A stretch of DNA of 64,000 nucleotides from Caldicellulosiruptor acetigenus (GCF_026914305.1 NZ_CP113866.1:1677501-1741500); one strand, 5' to 3'; positions 8,796-19,806 are shown, counted from the first letter of the stretch. Numbers and translations are program-made. The notes: a model not told the origin generated them from the sequence alone.

Positions 8796-10043
8796 TTATT
8801 CATCAAATTCTTTATACAAAGGATGTTTTTCGCAAAGAGCTTTCACCCTACTCAAAATATTCTCTTTGGTATCAGAATTTGTCAGGGCATCATGGATGAT
8901 ATCTGCAACTTCAATCATATCTTCCTCTTTAAACCCTCGGGTTGTGACAGCCGGTGTTCCAAGTCTTATCCCGCTTGTTATCATTGGACTTTGAGTATCA
9001 AAAGGAATTGCGTTTTTGTTACATGTTATATTGTGCTCATCCAATATCTTTTCGGCATCTTTCCCTGTGATGCCTTTATTTCTCAAGTCTACCAGCATCA
9101 AATGATTGTCTGTTCCACCGCTTACAAGCCTGAATCCTCTTTCGATAAGTCTTGTGCTCAGAGCCTTTGCATTTTTTAATATTTGAACCTGGTAGTTTTT
9201 GAACTCTTCTGTCATAGCTTCTTTGAGCGCAACAGCTTTTGCAGCTATTACATGTTCAAGCGGTCCACCTTGAATGCCAGGGAAAATAGTCTTGTCAATC
9301 AGTTTTGCATACTTCTCTTTGCAAAGAATAAGACCACCACGTGGACCTCTGAGGGTTTTGTGTGTTGTGGTTGTAACAAAATCAGCATATTCAACAGGTG
9401 ATGGATGAAGCCCTGCAGCAACAAGTCCAGCAATATGAGCCATATCTACCATCAAATAAGCTCCAACCTCGTCAGCTATCTCTCTAAACTTCTTAAAATC
9501 GATTACTCTTGGATACGCCGATGCTCCTGCCAAGATAAGTTTTGGTCTGTGCTCCTTTGCAAGTCTTAAAACTTCATCATAATTAATTGTCTCTGTTTCA
9601 GGGTCAACCCCATATGATACAATATTGTAAAGCTTTCCGGAAAAATTCACAGGACTACCATGAGTCAGATGTCCACCATGCGAAAGATTCATTCCAAGAA
9701 TGGTATCGCCCGGATTTAATACTGCAAAATACACAGCCATGTTCGCCTGTGCACCTGAGTGTGGCTGGACATTGGCATGTTCAGCTCCAAACAGCTTTTT
9801 AGCTCTTTCAATTGCGATAGACTCAACAATATCGATATATTCGCAGCCACCATAATATCTTTTTCCTGGATATCCTTCTGCATATTTATTTGTCAAAGGT
9901 GAACCCATTGCTGCCATTACTGCAATTGAAACAAAGTTCTCAGATGCAATAAGTTCAATTTTATTCTGCTGTCTTTTAAGCTCACTCTTTATTGCCTCAG
10001 CTATTTCTGGGTCTGTGTTTTTTACTAAATTGTAAAAATACAT
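8796..10043 (-). CDS. glyA: Serine hydroxymethyltransferase
   Basis: A PLP enzyme interconverting serine plus tetrahydrofolate with glycine plus 5,10-methylene-THF, the main one-carbon source. About 415 residues, full length. The PLP lysine sits in [14 protein letters not shown] near residue 230, and the N-terminal block [11 protein letters not shown] is intact. Two ATGs lie two codons apart; the AGGGAG site abuts the first, so the second (10043) is preferred. The next gene, rarA, starts 17 bases after the glyA stop, so glyA, rarA and malic enzyme are probably one transcript ending at 6120. Confidence 0.97.
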   Translation of the reverse strand: MYFYNLVKNTDPEIAEAIKSELKRQQNKIELIASENFVSIAVMAAMGSPLTNKYAEGYPGKRYYGGCEYIDIVESIAIERAKKLFGAEHANVQPHSGAQANMAVYFAVLNPGDTILGMNLSHGGHLTHGSPVNFSGKLYNIVSYGVDPETETINYDEVLRLAKEHRPKLILAGASAYPRVIDFKKFREIADEVGAYLMVDMAHIAGLVAAGLHPSPVEYADFVTTTTHKTLRGPRGGLILCKEKYAKLIDKTIFPGIQGGPLEHVIAAKAVALKEAMTEEFKNYQVQILKNAKALSTRLIERGFRLVSGGTDNHLMLVDLRNKGITGKDAEKILDEHNITCNKNAIPFDTQSPMITSGIRLGTPAVTTRGFKEEDMIEVADIIHDALTNSDTKENILSRVKALCEKHPLYKEFDE

Positions 10044-10101
10044 TTTCATCTCCCTTTCCGAATATTTTATTGTAAAGGTAGTCGAACGTTCATACCTTAT
10101 G

Positions 10102-10130
10102 ATTATACATCAATTTCTTCTTTGTGTATA
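10102..10130 (-). promoter_or_regulatory. Probable promoter of glyA
   Basis: On the minus strand a perfect TATAAT (10102–10107) is preceded by a 17-base spacer and a weak TATACA (10125–10130). It faces the divergent exporter promoter. Confidence 0.45.
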
Positions 10131-10192
10131 TTATATTTTAGCCTAATTTTAAAAGTCAACCATTTGAACATATTTGTGCACAAAGTTAAATG

Positions 10193-10221
10193 TTCACATA
10201 TTGACACAAATACTATATAAT
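10193..10221 (+). promoter_or_regulatory. Promoter of the ThrE-type exporter pair
   Basis: TTCACA (10193–10198), a 17-base spacer and TATAAT (10216–10221), about 40 bases before the first exporter gene. Confidence 0.6.
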
Positions 10222-10263
10222 CTTACTGTGAAAAATCAAGAGGATGGGGGCTATCTTTCAGAA

Positions 10264-11016
10264 ATGATGAACTCAAAGCAGCTTATAGAAATTGCGCTCT
10301 TAGCAGGTGAGATAATGCTCACAAACGGTGCTGAAACGCACAGAGTGGAAGATACAATGGTTCGGATATGCTTAAAAGGAAAATTAAAACTTGCCGAAAG
10401 TTTTGTAATACCAACAGTAATTGTTGCAACAGTTGCAGATGAAAATAATAATCTAATTACCGTATCAAAAAGAATTAAAAGCAGAACAATTGACCTTAAT
10501 AAAATTTCACTTGTAAATCAGTTTTCCCGCGATTTTCAAACCCATGAATACACTTATGAACAAGCAATTGAAATCTTGAACAAGATTAAAAATAAAAAAG
10601 GATATTCTTCTCATTTGCTACCATTTGCAGCAGCGCTTGTGTGTTGTTTTTCAACAATTTTGTTTGGAGGGAAACTTAGAGATGCAATTTCAGCTTTTTT
10701 TGTAGGTTTTGTCACTCAAACCATTTTGAATTTTATGAATTCCAGAAATTTTTCTTATTTTATCTCTTACATCATTGGAGGAGCTATAACTGCCTCGATA
10801 GCTATCATAACAGTAAATTTCAATATAGGTGTTCATTTAGATAAAATAATCATTGGTTCTGTGATGATAATGACACCAGGTGTCGCAATTACTAACGCAA
10901 TAAGAGACACAATTGCAGGTGACCTTCTATCCGGTGTTGCAAGAGGAGTTGAAGCTTTTTTGATAGCCGTGTTTATTGCAACAGGAGCTGGTATTGCACT
11001 CAGTCTTTTTAGATAA
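10264..11016 (+). CDS. Threonine/serine exporter family protein, DUF1212 (ThrE N-terminal part)
   Basis: A 251-residue protein with a soluble N-terminal segment (about 1–110), containing the family block GEIMLTNGAETHRVEDTM, followed by about five membrane helices. This is the larger half of split ThrE exporters; the smaller half is the next gene. Two adjacent ATGs (10264 and 10267) are possible, with a G-rich ribosome site rather far upstream. An in-frame GTG at 10228 would coincide with the predicted transcription start and is less likely. The family exports threonine and serine in corynebacteria; the substrate here is not shown. Confidence 0.85.
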   Translation: MMNSKQLIEIALLAGEIMLTNGAETHRVEDTMVRICLKGKLKLAESFVIPTVIVATVADENNNLITVSKRIKSRTIDLNKISLVNQFSRDFQTHEYTYEQAIEILNKIKNKKGYSSHLLPFAAALVCCFSTILFGGKLRDAISAFFVGFVTQTILNFMNSRNFSYFISYIIGGAITASIAIITVNFNIGVHLDKIIIGSVMIMTPGVAITNAIRDTIAGDLLSGVARGVEAFLIAVFIATGAGIALSLFR

Positions 11017-11034
11017 ACACCAAAAGGAGGAAAA

Positions 11035-11481
11035 ATGTTGGAAAGAAGTTTGTTGTTACAGCTAACTTCAGCATTCATTATAAGTTTTTCTTTTGCCATC
11101 CTTACAAATTCCCCACGCAAAAGTTTGCTATACTGTGGAATAAATGGAATGTGTGGCTGGCTTGTCAATTTACTTCTGCTGCGATTTGGATTTTCTCAAA
11201 TTTTATCCGTTTTCTTCGCAGCACTTGCCATAAATGTGCTGTCAGAAATATTTGCAAGATTTCTCAAAAATCCTGTACCAATTTTTCTTATCCCGGGACT
11301 GATACCGCTTGTACCAGGTGCTGGCATGTACAATACAATGATAGCACTTCTCAAAAGCCAGTTTGAACTTGCTATCAAGACGGGCATGCAAACCCTTTTG
11401 ATTGCAGGTTCAATTGCAGTTGCGATAATGATTGTAACATCTTTTAACTGGGTGTTCAAGGCCTTTCAAAGAAAATCATAA
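11035..11481 (+). CDS. Threonine/serine exporter family protein, DUF3815 (ThrE C-terminal part)
   Basis: A 148-residue membrane protein with four to five helices and the characteristic IPGLIPLVPGAGMYNTM segment near 82–98. AAAGGAGG lies just upstream of the ATG, and only 18 bases separate it from the preceding gene, so the two halves are translated from one message. Together they make the equivalent of one full ThrE-type exporter. A shared terminator follows. Confidence 0.86.
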   Translation: MLERSLLLQLTSAFIISFSFAILTNSPRKSLLYCGINGMCGWLVNLLLLRFGFSQILSVFFAALAINVLSEIFARFLKNPVPIFLIPGLIPLVPGAGMYNTMIALLKSQFELAIKTGMQTLLIAGSIAVAIMIVTSFNWVFKAFQRKS

Positions 11482-11497
11482 ACTTATAAATAAAAAT

Positions 11498-11541
11498 AAA
11501 AGAAAGCATAAGCCACTTGCAAATGGTTTATGCTTTCTTTT
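11498..11541. terminator. Bidirectional terminator between exporter and pnp
   Basis: A 14-bp perfect stem (11498–11511 with 11528–11541) ends in runs of A on one side and T on the other, so it can stop the plus-strand exporter and the minus-strand pnp. It touches the pnp stop codon. Confidence 0.85.
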
Positions 11542-13645
11542 ATTTTGCTTTTCTTGAGTATGTGACGTTCAGTGCTTCTTTTCGTGAAAGTGAAAGTCTG
11601 CCAAGCTTGTCAATCCCTATTACCTTTACAAGCACCAAATCACCAACTTTTACAACCTCGTCTACAGACTTTAATCTTCTCTCATCTAACTGAGATATAT
11701 GCACAAGTCCTTCTTTTCCAGGATATATTTCAACAAATGCACCATACGATGCAGTTCTTGTTACCTTGCCAAGGAAAAACTGACCAACCTCAATCTCTCG
11801 ACCAATTCCCTCAATCATGCTTATTGCCCTGTTACCAGAGATATCATCAGGTGCTGCAACAAATATTCTTCCATCGGGTTCTATATCAATCTTTACGTTT
11901 GTTTCAGCGATGATTTTATTTATCATCTTTCCACCAGGTCCAATTATATCTCTAATCTTTTCAGGGTCAACTGTAGTTTTGAATATCTTTGGAGCATAAG
12001 GTGAAAGCTCGTTTCTTGGCTTGTCAATTACAGTTTGCATAAAATCCAAAATTTTAAGCCTTGCTTCTCTTGCCTGGTAGAGTGCCTTTTCGATAATTTC
12101 TTTTGTAAGTCCATGGATTTTTATGTCAAGCTGGATGGCAGTAATACCTTCTCTGGTTCCTGCCACTTTAAAGTCCATATCTCCAAAGAAGTCTTCTATA
12201 CCTTGAATGTCAGTAAGTAAAATAAAACTGCCGTCGTCTTTTGTAATAAGGCCGATAGAAATTCCTGCAACAGGCGCTTTAATTGGCACACCAGCATCCA
12301 TAAGCGCAAGAGTACTGCCGCATACACTTGCCTGTGACGTTGAACCGTTAGATGTCAAAACCTCAGATACAAGTCGAATGGTGTAAGGGAATTCATCCTC
12401 CGAAGGAATAACAGGTTCAAGTGCTCTTTCAGCTAGTGCCCCATGTCCTATCTCTCTTCTTCCTGGACCTCTTACAGGTTTTGATTCACCTGTAGAAAAT
12501 GGTGGAAAGTTATAATGATGCATATACCTTTTTGCCTCTTCTTCTTCAAGACCGTCTAAAAATTGCATCTCACCTTTTGTACCAAGAGTAGCAACTGTCA
12601 AAACCTGAGTGTAACCTCTTTTGAACAGCGCAGAACCATGTGTTCTTGGCAAAATACCAACCTCAGCATAAAGAGGTCTTATCTCGTCAAACTTTCTGCC
12701 ATCAGGGCGTTTTCCTTCCTCTGCAATCATTTTTCTGACAATCTCTTTTTCAAGGTTATAAAGAGCATCATCTACAAGTAAAAGAGTTTCTTCTGTCTCA
12801 CCTTCAAAAGCCTTGAACACTTCTTCTTTGAGCTCATCAAGCTTCTTATCCCTCTCAATCTTGTCGGGTATCTGCACATACTGGTAAACCTTGTCGTATG
12901 CAATCTCACGTACCTTTTGTTTTATCTCATCAGGCACAATCCTCTTTTGATATTCCATCTTAGGTTTTCCAACTTCTCTTACTATTCCCTCAATAAACTC
13001 AACAATCTTCTTTATCTCTTCCTGTGCTGTCATGATAGCCTCAAGCATTATATCTTCGGGAACTTCTTTCGCACCAGCTTCTATCATCATCACTCTGTCT
13101 TTTGTCCCCGATACAACAAGGTGAAGCTTGCTCACTTCTCTTTCTTTTGCCGTCGGATTTATGACAATCTTCCCATCCACATACCCAACAAGCACAGAAC
13201 CAGTCGGTCCTTCAAATGGTATATCAGAGATTGACAGTGCAACAGATGAACCAAGCATTGCGAGAACATCCGGTGGATTGTCAGGATCAACTGACAATAC
13301 TGTGGCTATAACAGAGACATCATGATAAAAATCCTTCGGGAAAAGCGGTCTTATAGGTCTGTCTATTAGCCTTGCAGAAAGAATTGCTTTTTCAGAGGGT
13401 TTGCCTTCTCTTTTTATAAATCCACCTGGAATTTTACCAACAGAGTACAACCTTTCTTCATAGTCAACTGTGAGCGGGAAAAAGTTTATACCTTCTCTGG
13501 GTTTTTCAGAAGCACATGCAGTGACAAGCACAGCTGTGTCACCATATCTTGCAAGCACAGCCCCGTTTGCCAAAAGAGCGTATTTTCCAATCTCAAAGCT
13601 GAGCTCTCTTCCCGCAAGTTCCATTTTGTAAATTTTACTCTCCAA
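11540..13645 (-). CDS. pnp: Polyribonucleotide nucleotidyltransferase (PNPase)
   Basis: A phosphorolytic 3'–5' exoribonuclease, 701 residues, full length. Two RNase PH domains (about 10–230 and 310–540) flank an all-helical linker. A KH domain with IIGPGGKMI lies near 564–572, and a C-terminal S1 domain starts around 620 ([20 protein letters not shown]). The start is TTG at 13645, six bases after AGAGGTGG. It is the last gene of the rimP-to-pnp run. The hairpin after rpsO suggests partial termination or processing between the two genes. Confidence 0.97.
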   Translation of the reverse strand: MESKIYKMELAGRELSFEIGKYALLANGAVLARYGDTAVLVTACASEKPREGINFFPLTVDYEERLYSVGKIPGGFIKREGKPSEKAILSARLIDRPIRPLFPKDFYHDVSVIATVLSVDPDNPPDVLAMLGSSVALSISDIPFEGPTGSVLVGYVDGKIVINPTAKEREVSKLHLVVSGTKDRVMMIEAGAKEVPEDIMLEAIMTAQEEIKKIVEFIEGIVREVGKPKMEYQKRIVPDEIKQKVREIAYDKVYQYVQIPDKIERDKKLDELKEEVFKAFEGETEETLLLVDDALYNLEKEIVRKMIAEEGKRPDGRKFDEIRPLYAEVGILPRTHGSALFKRGYTQVLTVATLGTKGEMQFLDGLEEEEAKRYMHHYNFPPFSTGESKPVRGPGRREIGHGALAERALEPVIPSEDEFPYTIRLVSEVLTSNGSTSQASVCGSTLALMDAGVPIKAPVAGISIGLITKDDGSFILLTDIQGIEDFFGDMDFKVAGTREGITAIQLDIKIHGLTKEIIEKALYQAREARLKILDFMQTVIDKPRNELSPYAPKIFKTTVDPEKIRDIIGPGGKMINKIIAETNVKIDIEPDGRIFVAAPDDISGNRAISMIEGIGREIEVGQFFLGKVTRTASYGAFVEIYPGKEGLVHISQLDERRLKSVDEVVKVGDLVLVKVIGIDKLGRLSLSRKEALNVTYSRKAK

Positions 13646-13660
13646 TCCTTACCACCTCTT

Positions 13661-13693
13661 TCTAAAATAATGGAGCGGAATAATACCGCTCCA
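13661..13693 (-). terminator. Hairpin between rpsO and pnp
   Basis: TGGAGCGG (13671–13678) pairs with CCGCTCCA (13686–13693); on the minus strand it is followed by TTATTTTAG. The U tract is weak, so partial termination or an RNase processing site is likely. Confidence 0.55.
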
Positions 13694-13706
13694 CTTATTC
13701 TGCCAA

Positions 13707-13973
13707 TTATTTTCTCAGTCCTAACTTTTCTATAAGCTCACGATACCTGTTGATGTCATACTCTTTGAGGTAATTGAGAAGTTTCCTTCTCTGACCTACC
13801 ATCTTCAAAAGACCTCTTCTTGAATGGAAGTCCTTTTTATGAACCTGAAGGTGTTCATTGAGCCTGTTAATTCTTTCTGTCAAAAGCGCAATCTGTACCT
13901 CTGGAGAACCCGTATCAGATTCATGAAGCTGATACTTTTTGATTATTTCTTCTTTCTGCTGTTTTGTGAGCAT
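13707..13973 (-). CDS. rpsO: 30S ribosomal protein S15
   Basis: An 88-residue small-subunit protein, full length, with the conserved [19 protein letters not shown] block (17–35) and the [12 protein letters not shown] rRNA-binding stretch (near 45–55). It has its own promoter overlapping the end of ribF, and its leader contains a long hairpin that may be an S15 control site. Confidence 0.98.
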   Translation of the reverse strand: MLTKQQKEEIIKKYQLHESDTGSPEVQIALLTERINRLNEHLQVHKKDFHSRRGLLKMVGQRRKLLNYLKEYDINRYRELIEKLGLRK

Positions 13974-14012
13974 CTTTTTACACCTCCCTTTCCTCCAAAA
14001 ATGCCTGAATCT

Positions 14013-14042
14013 TTGTCAAAGGCTGGGAGCATCCTTTGACAA
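14013..14042 (-). promoter_or_regulatory. Hairpin in the rpsO leader
   Basis: A 10-bp stem (14013–14022 with 14033–14042) lies between the rpsO promoter and its ribosome site. No U tract follows, so it is not an ordinary terminator. It could be an S15 autoregulatory element. Confidence 0.5.
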
Positions 14043-14065
14043 TGACTCAGGTTAGCACATAGCAT

Positions 14066-14094
14066 ATTGTAGCAAAAATCTTCGCTTATGTCTA
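14066..14094 (-). promoter_or_regulatory. Promoter of rpsO–pnp
   Basis: On the minus strand TAGACA (14089–14094), a 17-base spacer and TACAAT (14066–14071). The -35 element overlaps the ribF stop. Confidence 0.6.
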
Positions 14095-15009
14095 TATACT
14101 TGCTTTGCAAAATAAAGCTTTTACGTACTCAACATCTTGCGCTATTTGGTTTTTGAGCTCATTTATATTCGAAAATTTTTTCTCTTCACGTACAAAATCG
14201 ATAAATTCTATTTTAACTTGCTTGCCATACAAGTCCTTATCAACACCCAATACGTGTGTCTCTATCTTTATATTTTCTGAGGCCGAAACAGTTGGGTTTG
14301 TGCCCACATTGGTTATGGAAAGATACCTCTTATCATCAATAATTGTATTTGTGACATATACACCTTTTTTTGGCACTATCTTTTCTTTATCAAATTTTAT
14401 GTTAATGGTTGGAAAACCCATCTTTTTCCCTAACCTGTTACCTCTTTTTACAGTACCACTAATGAAAAAGTGAAAGCCAAGCATGCAATTTGCAAGTTTT
14501 ATGTTCCCCTCAAGTATTAACCTTCGAATAAGAGTGCTGCTCACAATGTGCTCTTGGTACATCACCGGGTCAATCACTATACACTTTCGACCAAACTGGT
14601 GAAGTTTTTCACACAGATACTTGCTATCTCCCTCTGCCATGTATCCGAACGTAAAGTCATACCCTACAACTACCACTGATACATTTAACTTATCAATTAG
14701 AATTTCCTCAATAAACCTATCTTTATCCATCTGCATTATCTTTTTATTAAATTCTATAAAATACACATCATCTATGCCATAATTTCTGAAAAATTCTAAT
14801 CTTTCCTCATTTGTAAGTATATACTTTGTATCAAAACCAAGAAGGTTGTCAGGATGATTTTTAAAAGTAAAAACAACTTTTTTTATACCGCTGGCATTTG
14901 CATTTAAAACCTCAAACAGTTTTTTATGACCTATATGAAAGCCGTCAAAAAATCCAAGGGCAACAGCAGGGCTATCGTATCTTTTTTCTACAATCTCATA
15001 AACATTCAT
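14092..15009 (-). CDS. ribF: Bifunctional riboflavin kinase/FAD synthetase
   Basis: Phosphorylates riboflavin to FMN and adenylylates FMN to FAD. 305 residues, full length. The N-terminal nucleotidyltransferase carries GFFDGFHIGHKKL (about 19–31). The C-terminal flavokinase domain carries GNRLGKKMGFPTIN near 196–209. It overlaps the truB stop by 14 bases and has GGTGGAAACTGCAG before its ATG, indicating translational coupling. No FMN riboswitch is seen, as expected inside an operon. Confidence 0.95.
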   Translation of the reverse strand: MNVYEIVEKRYDSPAVALGFFDGFHIGHKKLFEVLNANASGIKKVVFTFKNHPDNLLGFDTKYILTNEERLEFFRNYGIDDVYFIEFNKKIMQMDKDRFIEEILIDKLNVSVVVVGYDFTFGYMAEGDSKYLCEKLHQFGRKCIVIDPVMYQEHIVSSTLIRRLILEGNIKLANCMLGFHFFISGTVKRGNRLGKKMGFPTINIKFDKEKIVPKKGVYVTNTIIDDKRYLSITNVGTNPTVSASENIKIETHVLGVDKDLYGKQVKIEFIDFVREEKKFSNINELKNQIAQDVEYVKALFCKASI

Positions 15010-15868
15010 CTGCAGTTTCCACCTTTAAAATATATTTGAATACATCCTTTTCTCTTTTGTAGATAAAGACAGCCTTATCAACCCAAATTTTATAAAAGTC
15101 TGCAAATGCAGTGTCAATATCTATAATATCTTCTATGTCCTGGTTTACAAGTGGATTTCCATTTAAAACCTTCTTATATGTTTTTCTGCCTACTTTTATC
15201 TCATTTTTAAATAGCCTGCACAAAGGAATTATACTTTCTGCCCTAATATCACTAAGTAACACTGCATCTTTTAAATCAAAAAAACCGCTTCTTATCCTTC
15301 TTAGTTCAGAAAGCAGACCTACAGTAGAAAGACTTTCTGCAATCTTTTCAGCCAAACTTCTTATATACGTTCCGTGGCTGCACTGAACTTTAAATTCAAG
15401 ATACGGATATGAAAAGTTGATTATCTCTATATTATATATGATACTCTTCACCTTTGGAATTTCAATATTTATTCCTTTTCGTGCATACTCATAGAGTTTT
15501 TTACCTCTCAGTTTCTTTGCAGAAAAAATTGGAACATCAAGCTCAATTTCTCCTTTTAAATTTTTAAAACATTCTTCTATTTCTTTTTTTTCAACAATCA
15601 CATTATTTTTTTCTTTGATTTTACCAGTTATATCAAGCGTATCAGTCCTTATACCAAACTGCATTGTTGCTATATATGTTTTTTCCTGGCTTGTAAAGAG
15701 AGAAGAAAGCTTTGTAGCCTCCCCCAGCAAAATGACCAAAAGCCCTGTTGCAAACGGGTCGAGTGTTCCTGCATGCCCAGCTTTTACATTGAATACTTTT
15801 CTTACAAATTCAACAACATCATGTGAGGTAATACCTACTGGTTTGTCAACAAGCAAAACTCCATTCAT
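14996..15868 (-). CDS. truB: tRNA pseudouridine(55) synthase TruB
   Basis: Makes pseudouridine 55 in the T loop of tRNAs. 290 residues. The catalytic aspartate is D37 in GHAGTLDPFATGLL. The KLSSLFTSQEKTYIATMQFG segment follows, and CSHGTYIRSLAEKI is near 163–176. The C-terminal region is divergent. The start overlaps the nrnA stop by four bases, within the rimP-to-ribF gene run. Confidence 0.96.
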   Translation of the reverse strand: MNGVLLVDKPVGITSHDVVEFVRKVFNVKAGHAGTLDPFATGLLVILLGEATKLSSLFTSQEKTYIATMQFGIRTDTLDITGKIKEKNNVIVEKKEIEECFKNLKGEIELDVPIFSAKKLRGKKLYEYARKGINIEIPKVKSIIYNIEIINFSYPYLEFKVQCSHGTYIRSLAEKIAESLSTVGLLSELRRIRSGFFDLKDAVLLSDIRAESIIPLCRLFKNEIKVGRKTYKKVLNGNPLVNQDIEDIIDIDTAFADFYKIWVDKAVFIYKREKDVFKYILKVETADECL

Positions 15869-16821
15869 CTCAGATCCCTTTTTAATCTTTTTAGCAGGTT
15901 TTCCTTTACCGCCTCTAAAGAAGCATTTTTACTTGAAAACCCAGCTGCCCTGACATGTCCGCCTCCGCCAAATTCCTTGGCAATCTGGGCACAATCAAAA
16001 TAGTATTTGGACCTTAAACTCACTTTTATTTTGTCTTCTTCTTCAATAAATATTGCAGCTACTTCAACATCTTCGATGTTTCTTGCAAAATTTATAATGT
16101 TTTCTGTCTCATCTCGAGATGCACCATTTTTCTTTAGCATCTCTCTTGTCACTGTCAAAAAGGCAATCTTGTTTCCCTCAAAAAGCTCTAAAGTCTGCAA
16201 AACATCTTTCAAAAGATTGAACTTTGAAAGGCTCATCTCATCAAATACCTTGTTAATGATATACACAAAGTCAATCCCAGTATTTATTAAATCACCTGCA
16301 ATCTGATGGGTTATTGAAGTAGTGTTTGAATATTTAAATCCTCCTGTGTCAGTAAAAATACTTGTATAAAGACAGGTTGCAATTTCCCTGTCGTTGTCAA
16401 TGCCCATCAGTTTGACAATCTGGTATATAATCTCACCTGTTGCAGCAGAAGAAGAGTTTATATAATACAAATCCCCAATTCCTTCACTTGTCACATGATG
16501 GTCTATATTTATTAGCTTTGAATAGCAATTTTCTATATTCTCAATCCCTGTCCTCTCAAGTTCGCCTGTATCAAGCAGGACAAGAACATCAAATTTTTCA
16601 TCAATTCTGCCTACCACCTCTATTTTTTCTGCTGCAGGCAAAAACCTCAAATTCTTTGGAACATTATTTTTCAAGAACATTCTTGCATTTTTACCTTTTC
16701 TTTTAAGTGCAAGATAAAGTGCAAGCATAGAACCGATACAATCCCCATCAGGATTTTCGTGCGAGACAATAGCAATCGAACCTGATTCTAAAAGCTGCTG
16801 AATAATCTTGCTCTCTATCAA
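15865..16821 (-). CDS. nrnA: DHH-family bifunctional oligoribonuclease/PAP phosphatase (NrnA type)
   Basis: A DHH/DHHA1 phosphoesterase, 318 residues. Motifs are SHENPDGDCIGS (20–31), a D at about 83 in LLDTGE, INIDHHVT near 108–115, and the C-terminal GGGGHVRAAGF. Relatives degrade nanoRNAs and 3'-phosphoadenosine 5'-phosphate. Placement between rbfA and truB is standard in Firmicutes. The start is TTG at 16821, overlapping the rbfA stop (TTGA). Confidence 0.93.
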   Translation of the reverse strand: MIESKIIQQLLESGSIAIVSHENPDGDCIGSMLALYLALKRKGKNARMFLKNNVPKNLRFLPAAEKIEVVGRIDEKFDVLVLLDTGELERTGIENIENCYSKLINIDHHVTSEGIGDLYYINSSSAATGEIIYQIVKLMGIDNDREIATCLYTSIFTDTGGFKYSNTTSITHQIAGDLINTGIDFVYIINKVFDEMSLSKFNLLKDVLQTLELFEGNKIAFLTVTREMLKKNGASRDETENIINFARNIEDVEVAAIFIEEEDKIKVSLRSKYYFDCAQIAKEFGGGGHVRAAGFSSKNASLEAVKENLLKRLKRDLR

Positions 16822-17216
16822 TTTTCTTCTTCACCTTCACTTTCCTCAATGTTTTCATCTTCTTTTGAAATATTTAGTTGATTCAAAATCTGGGAAATTC
16901 GCGCTCCATACTCAATGGAATTGTCAAGTTCAAATGTTATCTCTGGGGTAAACCTTAAACTTATCCTTTTTGATATTTCCCTTCTAATATATGGTTTTGC
17001 ATTTTCTAACGCTTTCATTGTACTTTCAACCTTTTCTTTGTCCTTGTCAAATATGCTAACATAAACCTTTGCATGCCTCAAATCCTTGCTCATATTCACC
17101 TTTACAATGCTTATAAGCTCTGCACAAAGGCGAGGATCTTTGAGATCATGTTGAATTATATCGCTCAGTTCCTTTTTTATTTCTTCAGAGACCCTATCTG
17201 ATCTTTCAAACTGCAT
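16818..17216 (-). CDS. rbfA: 30S ribosome-binding factor A
   Basis: A KH-fold 16S maturation factor, 132 residues. RVSEEIKKELSDII at the start and the late RFTPEITFELDNSIE stretch are diagnostic. The C-terminal tail is strongly acidic (Glu-rich). GAGGTGAGGGAG precedes the ATG. It follows infB by 27 bases. Confidence 0.96.
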   Translation of the reverse strand: MQFERSDRVSEEIKKELSDIIQHDLKDPRLCAELISIVKVNMSKDLRHAKVYVSIFDKDKEKVESTMKALENAKPYIRREISKRISLRFTPEITFELDNSIEYGARISQILNQLNISKEDENIEESEGEEEN

Positions 17217-17243
17217 ACTTTCTCCCTCACCTCTTTTATAATT

Positions 17244-19781
17244 TTAGTTTTCCACTTTCTGCATCTCATATGCTTCCACAATATCCCCTTCCTTTATATC
17301 GTTAAACTTTTCAAAGGTCATACCACATTCATATCCGGCTGCAACTTCTCTGACATCATCCTTGAAACGCTTGAGCGATGCAAGTTTTCCTTCATATACA
17401 ACAACACCGTCACGAATAATTCTAGCGTTTGCTGTCCTTGTTATCTTACCGTCCAGAACATAACATCCTGCAATTGTGCCAACTGCAGATGATTTGAATA
17501 TTTGCCTTACTTCTGCATGTCCTATTACTACTTCTTTATAGACAGGTTCAAGCAATCCTTTCATGGCAGCTTCAATGTCATTTATAACATCATAAATTAT
17601 CCTGTACATCCTCACATCAACCTTTTCTTTTTCAGCAAGTGACATTGCACCAACCTCTGGTCTGACATTAAATCCTATTATTATAGCATCAGATGCAGAA
17701 GCCAAGGTAACATCTGATTCGGTAATTGCACCAACAGCGGCATGTATGACCTTGACAGTAACCTTGTCGTTTGAAAGTCTTTCAACAGCAGATTTTAAGG
17801 CTTCCACCGACCCTTGAACGTCAGCTTTTATTATAACCCTTAATTCTTTCAACTGGCCTTTTTGAATTCTTTCAAAAAGCTCATCAAGCGATATCTTTGT
17901 ACTTTGCATCTTTTCTTCTTTGAGTTTTTCCTGCCTAATCTGTGCAACCGTCTTTGCTGTCTTTTCATCCTTCACACATACAAGCTCGTCACCTGCAACA
18001 GGCACATCTTCAAGCCCTAAAATTTCAACAGGCATGGAAGGACCTGCTTCCTTTATTCTCTGACCTTTGTCGTCCATCATCGCTCTGACTTTACCCCAAG
18101 TGTTTCCAACAACAACATAATCCCCTACTTTTAATGTTCCTTTCTGAATCAAGACTGTTGCGACAGGTCCTCTACCTTTATCAAGTTTAGCTTCAATTAC
18201 CCTGCCGCGTGCAGGTCTGTTTGGATTTGCTTTGAGCTCCATAAGGTCTGCAACAAGCAAAATCATTTCAAGCAGATGGTCAATACCTATCTTTTTCTTT
18301 GCAGAGACATTTACAAAGACAGTATCTCCGCCCCACTCTTCTGGAATAAGTCCATATTCGGATAGCTGCTGCTTTACTCTTTCGGGATTTGCCTCTGGCT
18401 TATCGATTTTGTTTATTGCAACTATGATAGTAACATTTGCTGCTTTCGCGTGGTTGATAGCCTCTACTGTCTGTGGCATGACACCATCATCAGCTGCAAC
18501 AACAAGCACTGCTATATCAGTGACCTGAGCACCTCTTGCTCTCATAGCAGTAAACGCTTCATGCCCAGGTGTGTCTAAAAATGTTATCTTTCTGCCATTT
18601 ACCTCAACAACAGAAGCACCAATGTGCTGTGTGATTCCGCCTGCTTCTTTTTCTGTTACATTTGTTTTTCTTATAGCATCAAGTAAGGATGTCTTTCCAT
18701 GGTCAACGTGACCCATTACAACCACAACAGGCGGTCGTGGAACAAGGCTTTCTGGTGGGTCCTCCTGGTCCTCCAAAAGAATCTCTTCTTCAGTTTTTAT
18801 AATCTCTTTTTCTACTTTAAATCCATAGTCTTCTGCTATTAAAGATGCAACATCAAAGTCTATTTCCTGATTGATATTTGCCATCACACCAAGCATTATA
18901 AGCTTTTTGATAATTTCTGCCGCAGGTTTTCCTATCAAGTTTGCAAACTCGCCAACTATAATCTTTTCTGGAATCTTTATTACCTCTTCTTTTTTCTCCT
19001 CTTGAGCTGGCTTTGTCTGCAGTTTCAAAACCTCTTTTTGCTCTTTTGATTTCTTCTTAAGTTTTTCTTTTCTGCCGCGTCTGACATGCTTTTCTTGTAA
19101 GTATTCTTCTTCTAAAAGAGTATCTTCAACTTCTCTGTCAACCTTTTCAAGTTCTTCTCTGTCCAATATCACTTCTTCATGATGTTCTTCCTCAATAGCA
19201 AAAGCCTGTTTTCTATGTTTAGGAGCCTTTTCCTGTTTCTGTTTTGTTTGAGCCTTATCCTGAAACTTCTTCTCTATTTTTTGTTCTTTTGAAACCTCGT
19301 ACTTTGGCTTGGAAACCTGTTTTTTCTCTACTTCCTGCTGAAGACTAATCTCTGCAGTTTTTCTACTCTCTTGCACTGCTGTTTTGTTTCTTGCCTCAGA
19401 CTTTGCTGCTTTATCTTCTTTTTTATATCTCTCATCCTTCTGTCTTTCATCACGCAGCTGTCTGCCTCGCTCTCTTTCTTCTCCCTTTCTTTCATGACGA
19501 GGCTTTTCATCAAACTTACGTGGTTTTCTGTCTTCTAGTTTTTGCCTCTTTTCTTGCACCTGCATATCTTTTGAAACAGGTCTTCTTTCTGCTCTTCTTT
19601 CTGCTTGCTGCTTGTCCTTCTCTTGCAAAATATATTCAAGTACAAGATTTATATCATTCTCTTCAAGAGCACTCATATGATTTTTGTGCTCAATGTTCAA
19701 CTTGTTAAGTAAATCCATTAAATCTTTATTTTGCATTTCAAGAAGCTTTGCAAATTCATATATCCTAAGCTTATTAGTCAT
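17244..19781 (-). CDS. infB: Translation initiation factor IF-2
   Basis: The GTPase that places initiator tRNA on the ribosome. 845 residues from ATG at 19781, which follows GGAGGTGTGGGA; the GTG two codons earlier lies inside that ribosome site. The first ~60 residues form the N-terminal IF2 helical module. A long Lys/Glu/Arg/Gln-rich linker runs to about 270. The G domain has [17 protein letters not shown] and NKID motifs. Beta-barrel and C-terminal fMet-tRNA domains follow. The gene directly upstream is ylxR, with no ylxQ between. Confidence 0.98.
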   Translation of the reverse strand: MTNKLRIYEFAKLLEMQNKDLMDLLNKLNIEHKNHMSALEENDINLVLEYILQEKDKQQAERRAERRPVSKDMQVQEKRQKLEDRKPRKFDEKPRHERKGEERERGRQLRDERQKDERYKKEDKAAKSEARNKTAVQESRKTAEISLQQEVEKKQVSKPKYEVSKEQKIEKKFQDKAQTKQKQEKAPKHRKQAFAIEEEHHEEVILDREELEKVDREVEDTLLEEEYLQEKHVRRGRKEKLKKKSKEQKEVLKLQTKPAQEEKKEEVIKIPEKIIVGEFANLIGKPAAEIIKKLIMLGVMANINQEIDFDVASLIAEDYGFKVEKEIIKTEEEILLEDQEDPPESLVPRPPVVVVMGHVDHGKTSLLDAIRKTNVTEKEAGGITQHIGASVVEVNGRKITFLDTPGHEAFTAMRARGAQVTDIAVLVVAADDGVMPQTVEAINHAKAANVTIIVAINKIDKPEANPERVKQQLSEYGLIPEEWGGDTVFVNVSAKKKIGIDHLLEMILLVADLMELKANPNRPARGRVIEAKLDKGRGPVATVLIQKGTLKVGDYVVVGNTWGKVRAMMDDKGQRIKEAGPSMPVEILGLEDVPVAGDELVCVKDEKTAKTVAQIRQEKLKEEKMQSTKISLDELFERIQKGQLKELRVIIKADVQGSVEALKSAVERLSNDKVTVKVIHAAVGAITESDVTLASASDAIIIGFNVRPEVGAMSLAEKEKVDVRMYRIIYDVINDIEAAMKGLLEPVYKEVVIGHAEVRQIFKSSAVGTIAGCYVLDGKITRTANARIIRDGVVVYEGKLASLKRFKDDVREVAAGYECGMTFEKFNDIKEGDIVEAYEMQKVEN

Positions 19782-19806
19782 TCCCACACCTCCGCATCAA
19801 AACTTT

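Noticed and set aside
10081-10092. GAACGTTC palindrome upstream of glyA as an SOS box
   Set aside because: Firmicute LexA sites need a four-base spacer between GAAC and GTTC; here they are adjacent.
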